Shown here piece after piece: positions 19,001 to 26,670 of a stretch of DNA of 61,123 nt. The notes under the pieces were generated by a model. That model saw nothing but the letters and a program-made list of their open reading frames with translations. It was not told the origin of the DNA and did no database searches. Every line of letters starts with the position of its first letter. Positions within the stretch are counted from its first letter, which is position 1. The stretch spans positions 1-61,123 of the forward strand of contig NZ_SJCY01000015.1 in assembly GCF_004354365.1 (NCBI RefSeq), read 5' to 3'. The stretch comes from Pedobacter changchengzhani (GTDB lineage Bacteria; Bacteroidota; Bacteroidia; Sphingobacteriales; Sphingobacteriaceae). The position numbers were made by a program, and so were the translations under genes.

Positions 19001-20445
19001 AAGGTACTAAAACAAGATTGAGACCAGTTTTAATGACGGCTTTTGTAGCTTCATTGGGCTTTTTGCCAATGGCATTAAGTAATGGCGCAGGTGCAGAAGT
19101 GCAGCGGCCGTTGGCAACTGTTGTTATTGGTGGCTTGATGGTTGCAACTTTCCTCACACTTTTTGTACTGCCAGTTTTGTATATCATTTTTGAAAAAGGA
19201 ATTAAAAATAGTATTACAAAGGCAAGTGTAATCTTCCTCGTATTCTTCTTTTGTGCAAAAACACAAGAGGTAAAAGCACAAGAAACTATTGGTGTGCAAC
19301 AAGCGATAGATACTGCTTTGAAAAATAATGTGCAGATCAAAAACCAGCGTTTAAAGCTGAATTATCAAAAAATACTTATCGGTTCTTCAAATACAATTCC
19401 TGCAACAGGGATAACCGGAGAATTTGGGCAAATGGCTAGTATTTACAACGATACTCGATTTGGTATTTCGCAAAGCTTCAGCTTTCCACGGGTGTACAAA
19501 AATCAAAAACGTGTACTCCAAAAAGAAGCCGATATCGCTTCTTTAACTGTGAAGCTTAAAGAAAATGAGTTGATTCGGTTGGTAACTGAAACGTATTACG
19601 ACCTTTTAAATTTGCATAAAAAAGAGTTATTGCTTAAAAAAAGTGATTCACTTTATCGCGAATTCAATAGAAAGACAGCGCTTCGTTTTAAATTGGGAGA
19701 AAGTGATGTTTTAGAGAAATCGACAGCAGAAAACCAATTGGTTAACATTAACTTGCAGTTAAATGAGCTTAAAGAAGCCTATCAAACTAAGCTTATTTAT
19801 TTCAATTATCTATTAAATACAGATTCAGATTTATCTCCAAATTTGGATTCGGAAAACCAACTTTATGGTGGTTTATTTACGTTAGTTGATTTGAAATCGC
19901 ATCCGATGCTCTCTATTTTGGAAGATAGAATTTTACTTAATCAAAAAAATACCGATGTAGAAAAATCGAAATTATTGCCTGATATTAATTTAGGTTATTT
20001 TAACAGTTCTATGCGTGGAGTAGGCGCCGATGACGTACTTTACGGTGCCGGAAAGCGTTTTCAGGCGGTGCAAATCGGTTTAGCAATTCCTTTATTTACA
20101 GGTGCACAACGCTCTAAAATTAAAGCTTCGAAAGTTAACGAACGCATCGCTTCATTAGATTTTGATCAGCAAAAGCAAGAATTAGAAGTAAAATTTAAAA
20201 CTTTGCTCGGTCAACTAAAGCAGAAACAAGAAAGTTTATCGCTTTATGAAAAAACGGTACTGCCCAATGCACGTATTATAATTACCACCTCGAGCAAGCA
20301 ATTTACTGCTGGAGAAATTAATTATTTAAACTTAGTGATGCTTGTAAATCAATCCATTGCGATAGAAATTAACTACCTGGATTTGGTTAAATCCATAAAT
20401 GACATCATTATCGAACTCAATTATTTAAGCTCAAAAAAATCATGA
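16093..20445 (+). CDS. CzcA-type RND metal efflux pump fused to TolC-like channel
   Basis: A 1450-residue fusion. Residues 1 to about 1036 are a complete heavy-metal RND proton antiporter with 12 membrane helices. The fourth helix has DFGLIVDGAVIIVE, with D400, D406 and E413 spaced as in CzcA (Co/Zn/Cd) rather than CusA (Cu/Ag). Residues about 1064-1450 are an outer-membrane factor with long coiled-coil helices. The junction (about 1037-1063) looks like a signal peptide: basic start, hydrophobic VIFLVFFF, then QEVKAQ. Processing there would free the channel. The fusion recurs in Bacteroidota annotations. It overlaps the adaptor gene by four bases. Confidence 0.93.
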   Translation: MLNKIIAFSIRNKLIIALFTLGLMGYGVYEVGKLPIDAVPDITNNQVQVITLAPSFGATDIERLVTFPIEQVNNNIPGLLEIRSFSRFGLSLVTIVFDDNTDVYWARQQVAERLQQVQSKIPAGIGTPELGPVSTGLGEIYQYVVRPKKGFEKKYDATELRTIQDWIVRRQLIGVKGVAEVSSFGGKLKQYEIAVNPAKLKSYGITVNDVFSAIDRNNQNTGGAYIEKGPSVLFIRTEGLVGTIDDIKNISIKKNSGTPLFIRDVADVNIGYATRYGAMTYNDEGEVAGAVVMMLKGANSSEVIKNVKAKIEQIKKTLPEGVVLEPFLDRTKMVDNAIGTVEKNLIEGALIVIFVLVIFLGNFRAGLIVASIIPLAMLFAIILMNTFGVSGNLMSLGALDFGLIVDGAVIIVEAVMHQISKHKKFASLTHISQGEMDNEVKTSAGRMMNSAVFGQIIILIVYLPIFSLQGIEGKMFKPMAQTVAFALLGAFILSLTYIPMMSALFLSKKIKTQPNWSDRVMEKVGNAYQKTLIKVMLFPKTLIASVVGIFILALVTLSFLGGEFIPSLEEGDFAVDTRVLTGSNLTTTIESTQKAAHILKTQFPEVEKVVTKIGSGEVPTDPMPMEASDMMVILKNKKEWTSAKTFNELSEKMSKALEAVPGITAGFQYPVQMRFNELMTGARQDVVCKIFGENLDTLSIFAQKLGAIINTVKGAQNLYIEPISGIPQIIVQYNRAAIAQYGLDIADVNRVVNTSFAGQFAGKIFEGEKQFDLVVRLDTQQRKTLVDIQNLLIPTDNGLSIPLSQLASVEIKEGPNQIQREDAKRRMVVGFNIKGRDVQTIVNELQAKVNKGLKFPTGYYVTYGGAFENLNAAKNRLMVAVPLSLALIYILLFFAFGSAKQGLLIYSAIPLSAIGGIFFLALRGMPFSISAGIGFIALFGVAVLNGIVLISEFNRLKATGMDDIKRIVLEGTKTRLRPVLMTAFVASLGFLPMALSNGAGAEVQRPLATVVIGGLMVATFLTLFVLPVLYIIFEKGIKNSITKASVIFLVFFFCAKTQEVKAQETIGVQQAIDTALKNNVQIKNQRLKLNYQKILIGSSNTIPATGITGEFGQMASIYNDTRFGISQSFSFPRVYKNQKRVLQKEADIASLTVKLKENELIRLVTETYYDLLNLHKKELLLKKSDSLYREFNRKTALRFKLGESDVLEKSTAENQLVNINLQLNELKEAYQTKLIYFNYLLNTDSDLSPNLDSENQLYGGLFTLVDLKSHPMLSILEDRILLNQKNTDVEKSKLLPDINLGYFNSSMRGVGADDVLYGAGKRFQAVQIGLAIPLFTGAQRSKIKASKVNERIASLDFDQQKQELEVKFKTLLGQLKQKQESLSLYEKTVLPNARIIITTSSKQFTAGEINYLNLVMLVNQSIAIEINYLDLVKSINDIIIELNYLSSKKS

Positions 20446-21575
20446 AAAATATAATTTATTTTCTATTCGGTGCTGTTTTTTTCTTCCAATCGTGCGGTTC
20501 GAAGAAAGAAGAAATTAAGGAAACGACAAAGCCTACTGATAGCTCCTTGGTTAACCTAAGTAACGAACAATTAAAAAATGTCGAAATTTTAACAGCTAAG
20601 CTAGAAGACCGCAACATTGCTACATTAATACGAGTGAGCGGACAAATTGATGTGCCGCCTCAAAATATGATTTCGGTAAGTATTCCACTTGGTGGATATT
20701 TAAAATCTACCGCCTTATTGCCCGGCAACCACGTAAAAAAAGGGGAGGTTATTGCCGTTTTGGAAGATCAGCAATACATTCAAATGCAACAAGATTACTT
20801 AACGGCTAAAACCAAAACCGATTTGGCTTATAAAGATTATCAGCGACAGAAAGAGCTGATGAATAGCCAAGCTGTTAGTCAGAAAATTTACCAACAAGCA
20901 GAGGCAGATTATAATATACAGAAAACAATGGTTAATGCTTTGGCAGAAAAGTTAAGCCTAATTAATGTTAATCCGAAAAAACTTACATCGAGTAACATTA
21001 CCAAACGCATCAATATTTATTCGCCAATTAATGGGTTTGTATCTAAAGTAAATGCAAACATTGGCAAATATCTTAATCCTGCAGATGTGCTTTTCGAATT
21101 GGTTAATCCAGAAGATATTCATCTAAATATTAAAGTGTTTGAAAAAGATTTACCTAAACTTGTTGTTGGTCAAAAGGTTATCGCTTTTAATAATAGTCAA
21201 CCAGATAAAAAATACGAATGCGAAATTATCCTTTTTAGTAAAGATCTTTCTGCAGATCATACCGCAGATGTACATTGTCATTTCGAGAAATATGATAAAA
21301 GTTTATTACCTGGAATGTTTATGAACGCCGAAATTGAACTAAAAAGCAATAAATCTGCAACACTACCTGCAGATGCGATTGTGAATTTTGAAGGCGCAAA
21401 TTATGCATTTGTAATGATGAATAAAAATCAATTTAAAATGATGGAGATAAAGCCAGGACGTACTGAAAATGGTTATATAGAAGTGCTTAATCCCGAACAA
21501 TTTAAAGAGAAACCCATTGTGATAAAGGGTGCATACACGTTGTTGATGAAAATGAAAAATAAATCTGATGAATAA
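20442..21575 (+). CDS. RND efflux periplasmic adaptor (CzcB-like lipoprotein)
   Basis: A 377-residue membrane-fusion protein linking the RND pump to the outer-membrane channel. The N-terminus is a lipoprotein signal with lipobox FQSC, so it is probably anchored by lipid. The core has the usual order: barrel strand with VSIPLGGYLKS, lipoyl half-motif, a coiled-coil hairpin at about 120-185 (QQDYLTAKTKTDLAYKDY), second lipoyl half (YSPINGFVSKV), and a C-terminal barrel. No long His-rich N-terminal metal domain is seen. Starting inside the pump's stop codon, it is surely co-translated with it. Confidence 0.92.
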   Translation: MKNIIYFLFGAVFFFQSCGSKKEEIKETTKPTDSSLVNLSNEQLKNVEILTAKLEDRNIATLIRVSGQIDVPPQNMISVSIPLGGYLKSTALLPGNHVKKGEVIAVLEDQQYIQMQQDYLTAKTKTDLAYKDYQRQKELMNSQAVSQKIYQQAEADYNIQKTMVNALAEKLSLINVNPKKLTSSNITKRINIYSPINGFVSKVNANIGKYLNPADVLFELVNPEDIHLNIKVFEKDLPKLVVGQKVIAFNNSQPDKKYECEIILFSKDLSADHTADVHCHFEKYDKSLLPGMFMNAEIELKSNKSATLPADAIVNFEGANYAFVMMNKNQFKMMEIKPGRTENGYIEVLNPEQFKEKPIVIKGAYTLLMKMKNKSDE

Positions 21576-22258
21576 TGCATAAAGAACAACATCTTAAAAG
21601 CTCGGAATTTATTTCTGATATTGTAATTGGCATGAGCGATGGGTTAACCGTTCCTTTTGCACTTGCCGCCGGTTTAAGTGCTGCGGTAACAAGCAATACA
21701 ATCGTAATAACTGCTGGTGTTGCAGAAATTATTGCTGGTTGTATTGCAATGGGACTTGGCGGCTATTTAGCAGGGAAAACAGAACAAGATCACTACGAAA
21801 GCGAGCTGCGCCGTGAATATGAGGAAGTAGAGAAAGTGCCGGAGAAGGAAATGGAGGAGGTAAAAGAAATATTTGCCGCGTATGGTGTTGATGATGCGGG
21901 CCAAGAGCTAATTGTACAGCAATTGGCCAAAAATAAAGACCATTGGGTAGATTTTATGATGAAATTTGAGCTAGGACTCGAAAAGCCTGATGTAAATAGG
22001 GCGAGAAATAGCGCCATAACCATCGGGTTAGCTTACTGTGTAGGTGGATTTTTGCCACTTTCTGCCTATTTCTTTACCAATCATCCACATGATGGATTAG
22101 CGGTTTCGGCTGTGATAACAACATTTTGCTTATTTATTTTTGGGTATTTTAAAAGTAAAGTAACTGGGCAACCTGCACTTACTGGCGCATTAAAAGTTAC
22201 CGCAATTGGGTTGCTTGCAGCAGGTGCCGCTTTCTTAATTGCGAGGTTAATTTCGTAG
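21575..22258 (+). CDS. VIT1/CCC1 family iron/manganese transporter
   Basis: A 227-residue membrane protein that overlaps the adaptor stop by one base. The first helix has GMSDGLTVPFALAAGL, the family signature that contains the ion-path Asp. A second helix with GVAEIIAGCIAMGLGGYLA follows. The cytoplasmic metal-binding domain (about 70-140) is rich in Glu/Met: EKEMEEVKEIF and MMKFELGLEKP. Three more helices follow. Family members export Fe2+, Mn2+ or Zn2+ from the cytosol by proton exchange. As last gene of the efflux operon it suggests that iron or manganese is also part of the response. Confidence 0.9.
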   Translation: MHKEQHLKSSEFISDIVIGMSDGLTVPFALAAGLSAAVTSNTIVITAGVAEIIAGCIAMGLGGYLAGKTEQDHYESELRREYEEVEKVPEKEMEEVKEIFAAYGVDDAGQELIVQQLAKNKDHWVDFMMKFELGLEKPDVNRARNSAITIGLAYCVGGFLPLSAYFFTNHPHDGLAVSAVITTFCLFIFGYFKSKVTGQPALTGALKVTAIGLLAAGAAFLIARLIS

Positions 22259-22298
22259 AAAATGATTGAAAAGCTATATTGATACGATATTCATCAAA

Positions 22299-22334
22299 AC
22301 TTCAGAATGTCTTCAAGTTTATTCGTTTTCTTTG
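22299..22334 (+). promoter_or_regulatory. Putative response-regulator site and promoter, copy 2
   Basis: CTTCA (22300-22304), six bases, CTTCA (22311-22315), then fifteen bases to TTTG (22331-22334). The core ACTTCAGAATGTCTTCAA differs from the copy before the response regulator (ACTTCAAATTGTCTTCAA) at only two positions, and the distance to TTTG is identical. It lies about 90 bp before the Rieske gene, so the leader would be about 85 bases. It suggests that the two-component system also controls the second operon. Confidence 0.55.
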
Positions 22335-22424
22335 TTATAAGCATTGTGACTTAAACTATCGGTTTTTTCATAATCGCGGGGTTAAATAATATCCCGTTAC
22401 AACATCATTAATCATATAGAAAAA

Positions 22425-22853
22425 ATGGACAGAAAGGACTTTTTGAATAGTATGGGTATGAGTGTAGCCGGATTTGCAATATTAAATTGCATGGGCTGTA
22501 AAAAAACTGATGGCGGTACAGCTTCTGCAAATACAAAAGGGGCAACTGGCGTAAACTTTACATTAGATTTGAGCCTTTCGGCGAATGCAGCATTGTTAAA
22601 TAATGGCGGTTCGTTAATCTCAAACGGTGTTATTGTTGCCAAAACAAAAAATGGTAATTACATCGCTGTTCAGCGCTCTTGCACGCACGAAAGTTATACG
22701 CTAACCTATCAATCGGCAAATAGTAGATTTTACTGCCCTAACCACGGCGCAACTTTTACAGAAGGTGGCGCGGTAACCAATGGACCAGCATCAAACTCGC
22801 TAACCGTTTATAACACCACATTAACAGGAACATCACTTAGGGTTTATTCTTAA
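22425..22853 (+). CDS. Rieske [2Fe-2S] lipoprotein
   Basis: A 142-residue envelope iron-sulphur protein. The start DRKDFLNSMG resembles a Tat signal (with RK in place of RR) and the hydrophobic stretch ends in LNCMGC, a likely lipobox. The cluster ligands are visible as CTHE and CPNH, 19 residues apart, as in high-potential Rieske proteins. It is too short to be a full bc1 subunit and there is no cytochrome bc1 operon, so it is probably a small electron carrier. It is the first gene of a tight operon with thioredoxin, ApbE, DUF4266 and DUF3570. Confidence 0.9.
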   Translation: MDRKDFLNSMGMSVAGFAILNCMGCKKTDGGTASANTKGATGVNFTLDLSLSANAALLNNGGSLISNGVIVAKTKNGNYIAVQRSCTHESYTLTYQSANSRFYCPNHGATFTEGGAVTNGPASNSLTVYNTTLTGTSLRVYS

Positions 22854-22857
22854 ATTT

Positions 22858-23286
22858 ATGAAAATATTATTCATCGCATTTTTTGCATTTTTATTTACGC
22901 CTGCAATATGGCTGGGAAATTTTACCGACGCACAAAAAGAAGCACAAACCGCTCATAAATTAATTTTAATTAACTTTTCTGGTTCCGACTGGTGCATACC
23001 CTGTATGCGGTTGCGAAAGGAAATTTTAGAATCGAATGTTTTTGAAGATTACGCTAAAGATAAATTAATACTTGTGCGTGCAGATTTTCCGCGCCAGAAA
23101 AAAAACCAACTTTCCAAAGAACAAGTAAAACTAAATGAAAATTTAGCTGATAAATACAATAAAGATGGAAAATTTCCATTCACTTTATTAGTGGATGAAA
23201 ATGGAAAAGTTGTTAAAACTTGGGAAGGTTTTCCTGATGAATCTCCGTTAGAATTTGTTCAAGTAATTTCAAATCTATCTAAATAA
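22858..23286 (+). CDS. Secreted thioredoxin-family protein
   Basis: A 142-residue protein with a signal peptide (about residues 1-18) and a thioredoxin fold. The active site is SDWCIPCMRL, followed by a variable helix and the cis-Pro segment GKFPFTLLVDENGKVV. It probably reduces disulphides in the periplasm. It starts four bases after the Rieske stop and one base before ApbE, so the three are co-expressed. Possible partners are the Cys-rich DUF4266 tail or the metal-binding proteins of the neighbouring operon (inference). No membrane electron donor such as CcdA/DsbD lies in the window. Confidence 0.88.
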   Translation: MKILFIAFFAFLFTPAIWLGNFTDAQKEAQTAHKLILINFSGSDWCIPCMRLRKEILESNVFEDYAKDKLILVRADFPRQKKNQLSKEQVKLNENLADKYNKDGKFPFTLLVDENGKVVKTWEGFPDESPLEFVQVISNLSK

Positions 23287-23287
23287 A

Positions 23288-24223
23288 ATGGTTCAAGGTG
23301 TATCGGTAAATAGAATCTTAAAACTCATGGGCAACCGCTTTGAGTTTACCGTAATTGCCGAAGATGACACTATTGGAAATGAAGCAATTGATTTGGCCGT
23401 TGATGAAGTTAGGCGGATTGAAAACTTACTTACAACCTTTAAAAATTCGAGTGAAACCAATCAGGTAAATGAACATGCGGGTATTTCAGCGATAAAGGTT
23501 TCTAGCGAAGTTTTTTCCTTAATCGAACGATCATTAAAAATTTCTGCCTTAACCGATGGTGCATTTGACATTAGTTATGGTTCGATAGATAAAAGTTTAT
23601 GGAATTTCGACGTAAATATGAAAACCTTGCCAAGTGCTGATTTGGCTAAAGAATCAGTCGGGTTAATTGATTATAAAAACATTGTGCTGGATAAGGTTAA
23701 ATCGACCGTGTTTTTAAAAAATAAAGGCATGCGCATTGGTTTTGGCGGGATAGGGAAGGGTTATGCTGCAGATATGGCCAAGAAAGTGTTACAAAACTTC
23801 GGAATTAAAGCAGGTATTGTGAATGCTGCAGGCGATTTAGTAACCTGGGGCAAGCAATTAAGTGGCGATGAATGGACGGTGGGAATTGCAGACCCCGATC
23901 AAACCAGCAGACCGTTCTCTGCCTTAAACATCAGTAATATGGCCATTGCAACTTCTGGCAACTACGAAAAATTTGTGATGATTGATGGCAGGCGTTATTC
24001 ACATACCATCGATCCTAAAACTGGTTTTCCCGTGAGTGGAATTAAGAGTGTAAGTGTATTGTGCCCGAGTGCAGAACTTGCTGATGCTTTGGCCACACCA
24101 ATTGTAGTAATGGGTGTAGAAGTTGGACTTAATTTAATTAACCAAATGCAACATGTGGCCTGCGTGCTTATTGATGATCAGGATAGAATGTACACATCTA
24201 AAAATATTAATGTAAAACACTGA
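23288..24223 (+). CDS. apbE: FAD:protein FMN transferase (ApbE)
   Basis: A 311-residue ApbE-like enzyme that attaches FMN from FAD to a Thr or Ser of target proteins, using Mg2+. Family landmarks: DISYGSIDKSLWNFD, the FAD-binding block GFGGIGKGYAADMA, VNAAGDLVTWG, the YSHTIDPKTGFPV loop and AELADALATPIVVMG near the end. Unlike most ApbE proteins it shows no signal peptide or lipobox: the frame opens MVQGVSVNRILKLMGNRFEF. It may act in the cytoplasm or stay hidden beside an exported partner. No classical DGxSGAT target is obvious in its neighbours; the DUF4266 tail is the closest. Confidence 0.9.
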   Translation: MVQGVSVNRILKLMGNRFEFTVIAEDDTIGNEAIDLAVDEVRRIENLLTTFKNSSETNQVNEHAGISAIKVSSEVFSLIERSLKISALTDGAFDISYGSIDKSLWNFDVNMKTLPSADLAKESVGLIDYKNIVLDKVKSTVFLKNKGMRIGFGGIGKGYAADMAKKVLQNFGIKAGIVNAAGDLVTWGKQLSGDEWTVGIADPDQTSRPFSALNISNMAIATSGNYEKFVMIDGRRYSHTIDPKTGFPVSGIKSVSVLCPSAELADALATPIVVMGVEVGLNLINQMQHVACVLIDDQDRMYTSKNINVKH

Positions 24224-24224
24224 T

Positions 24225-24455
24225 ATGAAAATTTCTAAAATAGTAATCGCCAAAGGTATTGTTAGTTTACTAACGATTGGCTTTATGGCTTCATGCGTAA
24301 GTGTTAAACCTTACCAAAAAAATAAACTCAACGATTCAGAAATGATACTTTCTACACGTAAAGTTCAGAAATTCGAACAGAGTTTCCAATTGTATCGAGA
24401 AGGTGCATCGGGTGCAAATGGTGGTAAAAGTGGCGGTGGGTGTGGTTGTAACTAA
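24225..24455 (+). CDS. DUF4266 small lipoprotein
   Basis: A 76-residue lipoprotein: basic start, hydrophobic stretch, lipobox MASC at residues 22-25. The mature protein has LNDSEMILSTRKV, typical of DUF4266, and ends in a Gly-rich tail EGASGANGGKSGGGCGCN. The two terminal Cys could bind metal or form a redox pair. GASGAN resembles the ApbE target core GASGAT but has Asn where the flavinylated Thr would be. The gene lies one base after apbE and 15 bases before DUF3570, the usual order in Bacteroidota. Function unknown. Confidence 0.88.
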   Translation: MKISKIVIAKGIVSLLTIGFMASCVSVKPYQKNKLNDSEMILSTRKVQKFEQSFQLYREGASGANGGKSGGGCGCN

Positions 24456-24470
24456 TATTAATTAACCAAA

Positions 24471-25682
24471 ATGAAAAAAATTTATTTGCATGTGTTGTTT
24501 ATGTACTTAGGTATATTAAGCACTTACGGCCAAAGTAAAAATACACCTTTACGTACCGATACAACAAACTATCAATCGCGAAAGCTTAAAATTGACGAGG
24601 TAAATCTGGTCTCGGCATACTACAATCAAAATGGAAACAACTCTGCCGTAACTGGTGGTATTGGTACCGAAAAACTTACCGATATTGCCAATACATTTGA
24701 TCTTCAATTATCAAAATTTAATAAAAATGGTTATAAAAATACTTTTCTGTTTGAGTTGGGTGTAGATCATTACACATCTGCATCATCTGATAAAATTGAT
24801 CCAACTACAATATCATCAGCATCAAGTGCTGATACAAGAATTTATCCATCGTTAAATTGGACACATTCTAACGAAGAAACTGGAAATTCATTTGGGTTTA
24901 CAGGATCTTATTCTACCGAGTTTGATTACCAATCATTAGGTGCAGCATTTAACCTTACTCGTCAATCTGCAGATAAGAATACACAGTTCGATGTGAAGTT
25001 GCAAGCGTTTTTAGATCAGTGGACAGTCATTCTGCCCATAGAACTGCGAACGGGTAACACAGGTAAAAAGCACGAACAATATGATACAGCACCGCGAAAT
25101 TCATTTAGTTCGTCATTTTCCATATCTCAGGTAATTAATAAGCGGTTGCAAGTCATGCTTGTTGTAGAGCCTTCTTATCAACATGGTTTACTGGCCACAA
25201 AATACCAGCGTGATTATTTTACGGATGGCTCATTGCAAGCTGAAACTTTGCCCGATAAACGGTATAAACTTCCGATTGCGTTACGCGTGAATTACTTTGC
25301 AACTGATCAATTCATCATCCGCACTTTTTATCGTTATTATATAGATAATTGGGGTATAAAGGCACATACCGCGGAGTTAGAAATTCCGGTAAAGATTAAC
25401 GCTTTCTTTTCGGTAAGTCCTTTCTATCGATACAATACTCAAATAGGTACAAAATATTTTGCACCTTACGGCCAACATCAGGTAACTGATCAATATTTTA
25501 CCAGTGATTATGATTTATCTACATTGACCAGTAATTTTTACGGCGCAGGTATTAAATTTACACCGCCAAAAGGTGTTTTGGGTTGGCAAAGGTTAACTAC
25601 TGTAGAGTTGAGATATGGGCATTATACGCGTTCTACGAGTTTGGTTTCGAACATAGTTAGTTTGAATCTTAAATTTAAATAA
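24471..25682 (+). CDS. DUF3570 outer-membrane beta-barrel protein
   Basis: A 403-residue protein with a signal peptide ending near TYGQ (about residue 21). After a plug-like start it is a run of alternating strands (for example RTFYRYYIDNWGIKAHTAE and TVELRYGHYTRSTS) ending in a hydrophobic final strand with a terminal aromatic/Lys pattern, NIVSLNLKFK. This fits an outer-membrane barrel of about 16 or more strands. DUF3570 is regularly paired with DUF4266. Together with the Rieske, thioredoxin and ApbE genes it could make a conduit or docking site for electrons or metal at the cell surface, which is unproven. Confidence 0.88.
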   Translation: MKKIYLHVLFMYLGILSTYGQSKNTPLRTDTTNYQSRKLKIDEVNLVSAYYNQNGNNSAVTGGIGTEKLTDIANTFDLQLSKFNKNGYKNTFLFELGVDHYTSASSDKIDPTTISSASSADTRIYPSLNWTHSNEETGNSFGFTGSYSTEFDYQSLGAAFNLTRQSADKNTQFDVKLQAFLDQWTVILPIELRTGNTGKKHEQYDTAPRNSFSSSFSISQVINKRLQVMLVVEPSYQHGLLATKYQRDYFTDGSLQAETLPDKRYKLPIALRVNYFATDQFIIRTFYRYYIDNWGIKAHTAELEIPVKINAFFSVSPFYRYNTQIGTKYFAPYGQHQVTDQYFTSDYDLSTLTSNFYGAGIKFTPPKGVLGWQRLTTVELRYGHYTRSTSLVSNIVSLNLKFK

Positions 25683-25785
25683 CACCCAATTTTTGTTAGT
25701 AATTTAAGTTGAAAATTGTATTTAAAACTTTTAACGTACTCATTTGTTTACACCATATTAATCAATAAAATTAATTTTAAAACTT

Positions 25786-26643
25786 ATGAAATTATACTTA
25801 GCCCTACCAGCAGTTTTCATTGTGGCAACTTTATCACAAGGTTGTATTAGCAATAAGAAATTTACCGAACTCCAATCAAGTTATGCACAACTGCAAGCTA
25901 AAAATCAAGATTTGGATCTGAAATATCAAACCAGTCAGCAAGCACTTACCGGCGCAACAACAAGAGTGCGGAGTTTAGAAGAGCAAATTGCGTCAGAAAA
26001 AGTAAATGTACTTTCTTTACAGGATGCGTTGAATAAATGTTTAAACTCTAGTAGTCAGGGTAATGTTAACATTTCGAAATTGGTTGATGAAATTAATAGT
26101 TCGAATAAATACATTAAGCAGTTGGTTAACGCAAAAAATAAAAGCGATTCGCTTAATATGGTGTTAACTAATAACTTAACCAGGTCTTTAAGTCAGTCTG
26201 AAATGAAAGATGTTGATGTACAAGTACTTAAAGGTGTAGTTTATATTTCATTGTCAGATAATATGTTATATAAATCTGGCAGTTATGAAATATCAGATAA
26301 ATCTGGAGAAACGTTGAGTAAAATCGCAAAAATTATAACAGATTATAAAGATTATGATGTGTTAATTGAAGGAAATACAGATAATGTGCCAATTAGTCAG
26401 CCAAATATTAGAAACAACTGGGATTTGAGCGCTTTAAGAGCTTCATCGGTAGTTCAGGCTTTACAAAATATTTACAAAGTTGATCCTAAACGATTAACCG
26501 CTGGTGGAAGAGGGGAATTTAACCCAATTGCAGGAAACGACACCGAAGCAGGTAAAGTTAAAAACAGACGTACACAAATTATTATCACGCCGAAATTAGA
26601 TCAGTTTATGGATTTAATTGGTAAAGCACCAGAAAATAAATAA
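25786..26643 (+). CDS. OmpA-family lipoprotein with coiled coil
   Basis: A 285-residue lipoprotein. Lipobox SQGC ends the signal at about residue 20. A heptad-rich coiled coil follows (about 25-135: LQSSYAQLQAKNQDL). The C-terminal domain (about 150-275) is an OmpA/MotB peptidoglycan-binding fold, with EGNTDNVPI, ALRASSVVQAL, RLTAGGRGEFNPI and KNRRTQIIITP. It ties the outer membrane to the cell wall. A 103-bp gap separates it from DUF3570, so it may have its own promoter. The first palindrome of the array just downstream should act as its terminator. Confidence 0.92.
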   Translation: MKLYLALPAVFIVATLSQGCISNKKFTELQSSYAQLQAKNQDLDLKYQTSQQALTGATTRVRSLEEQIASEKVNVLSLQDALNKCLNSSSQGNVNISKLVDEINSSNKYIKQLVNAKNKSDSLNMVLTNNLTRSLSQSEMKDVDVQVLKGVVYISLSDNMLYKSGSYEISDKSGETLSKIAKIITDYKDYDVLIEGNTDNVPISQPNIRNNWDLSALRASSVVQALQNIYKVDPKRLTAGGRGEFNPIAGNDTEAGKVKNRRTQIIITPKLDQFMDLIGKAPENK

Positions 26644-26670
26644 TTTGTTGTTCACAATATTAAGCATATC

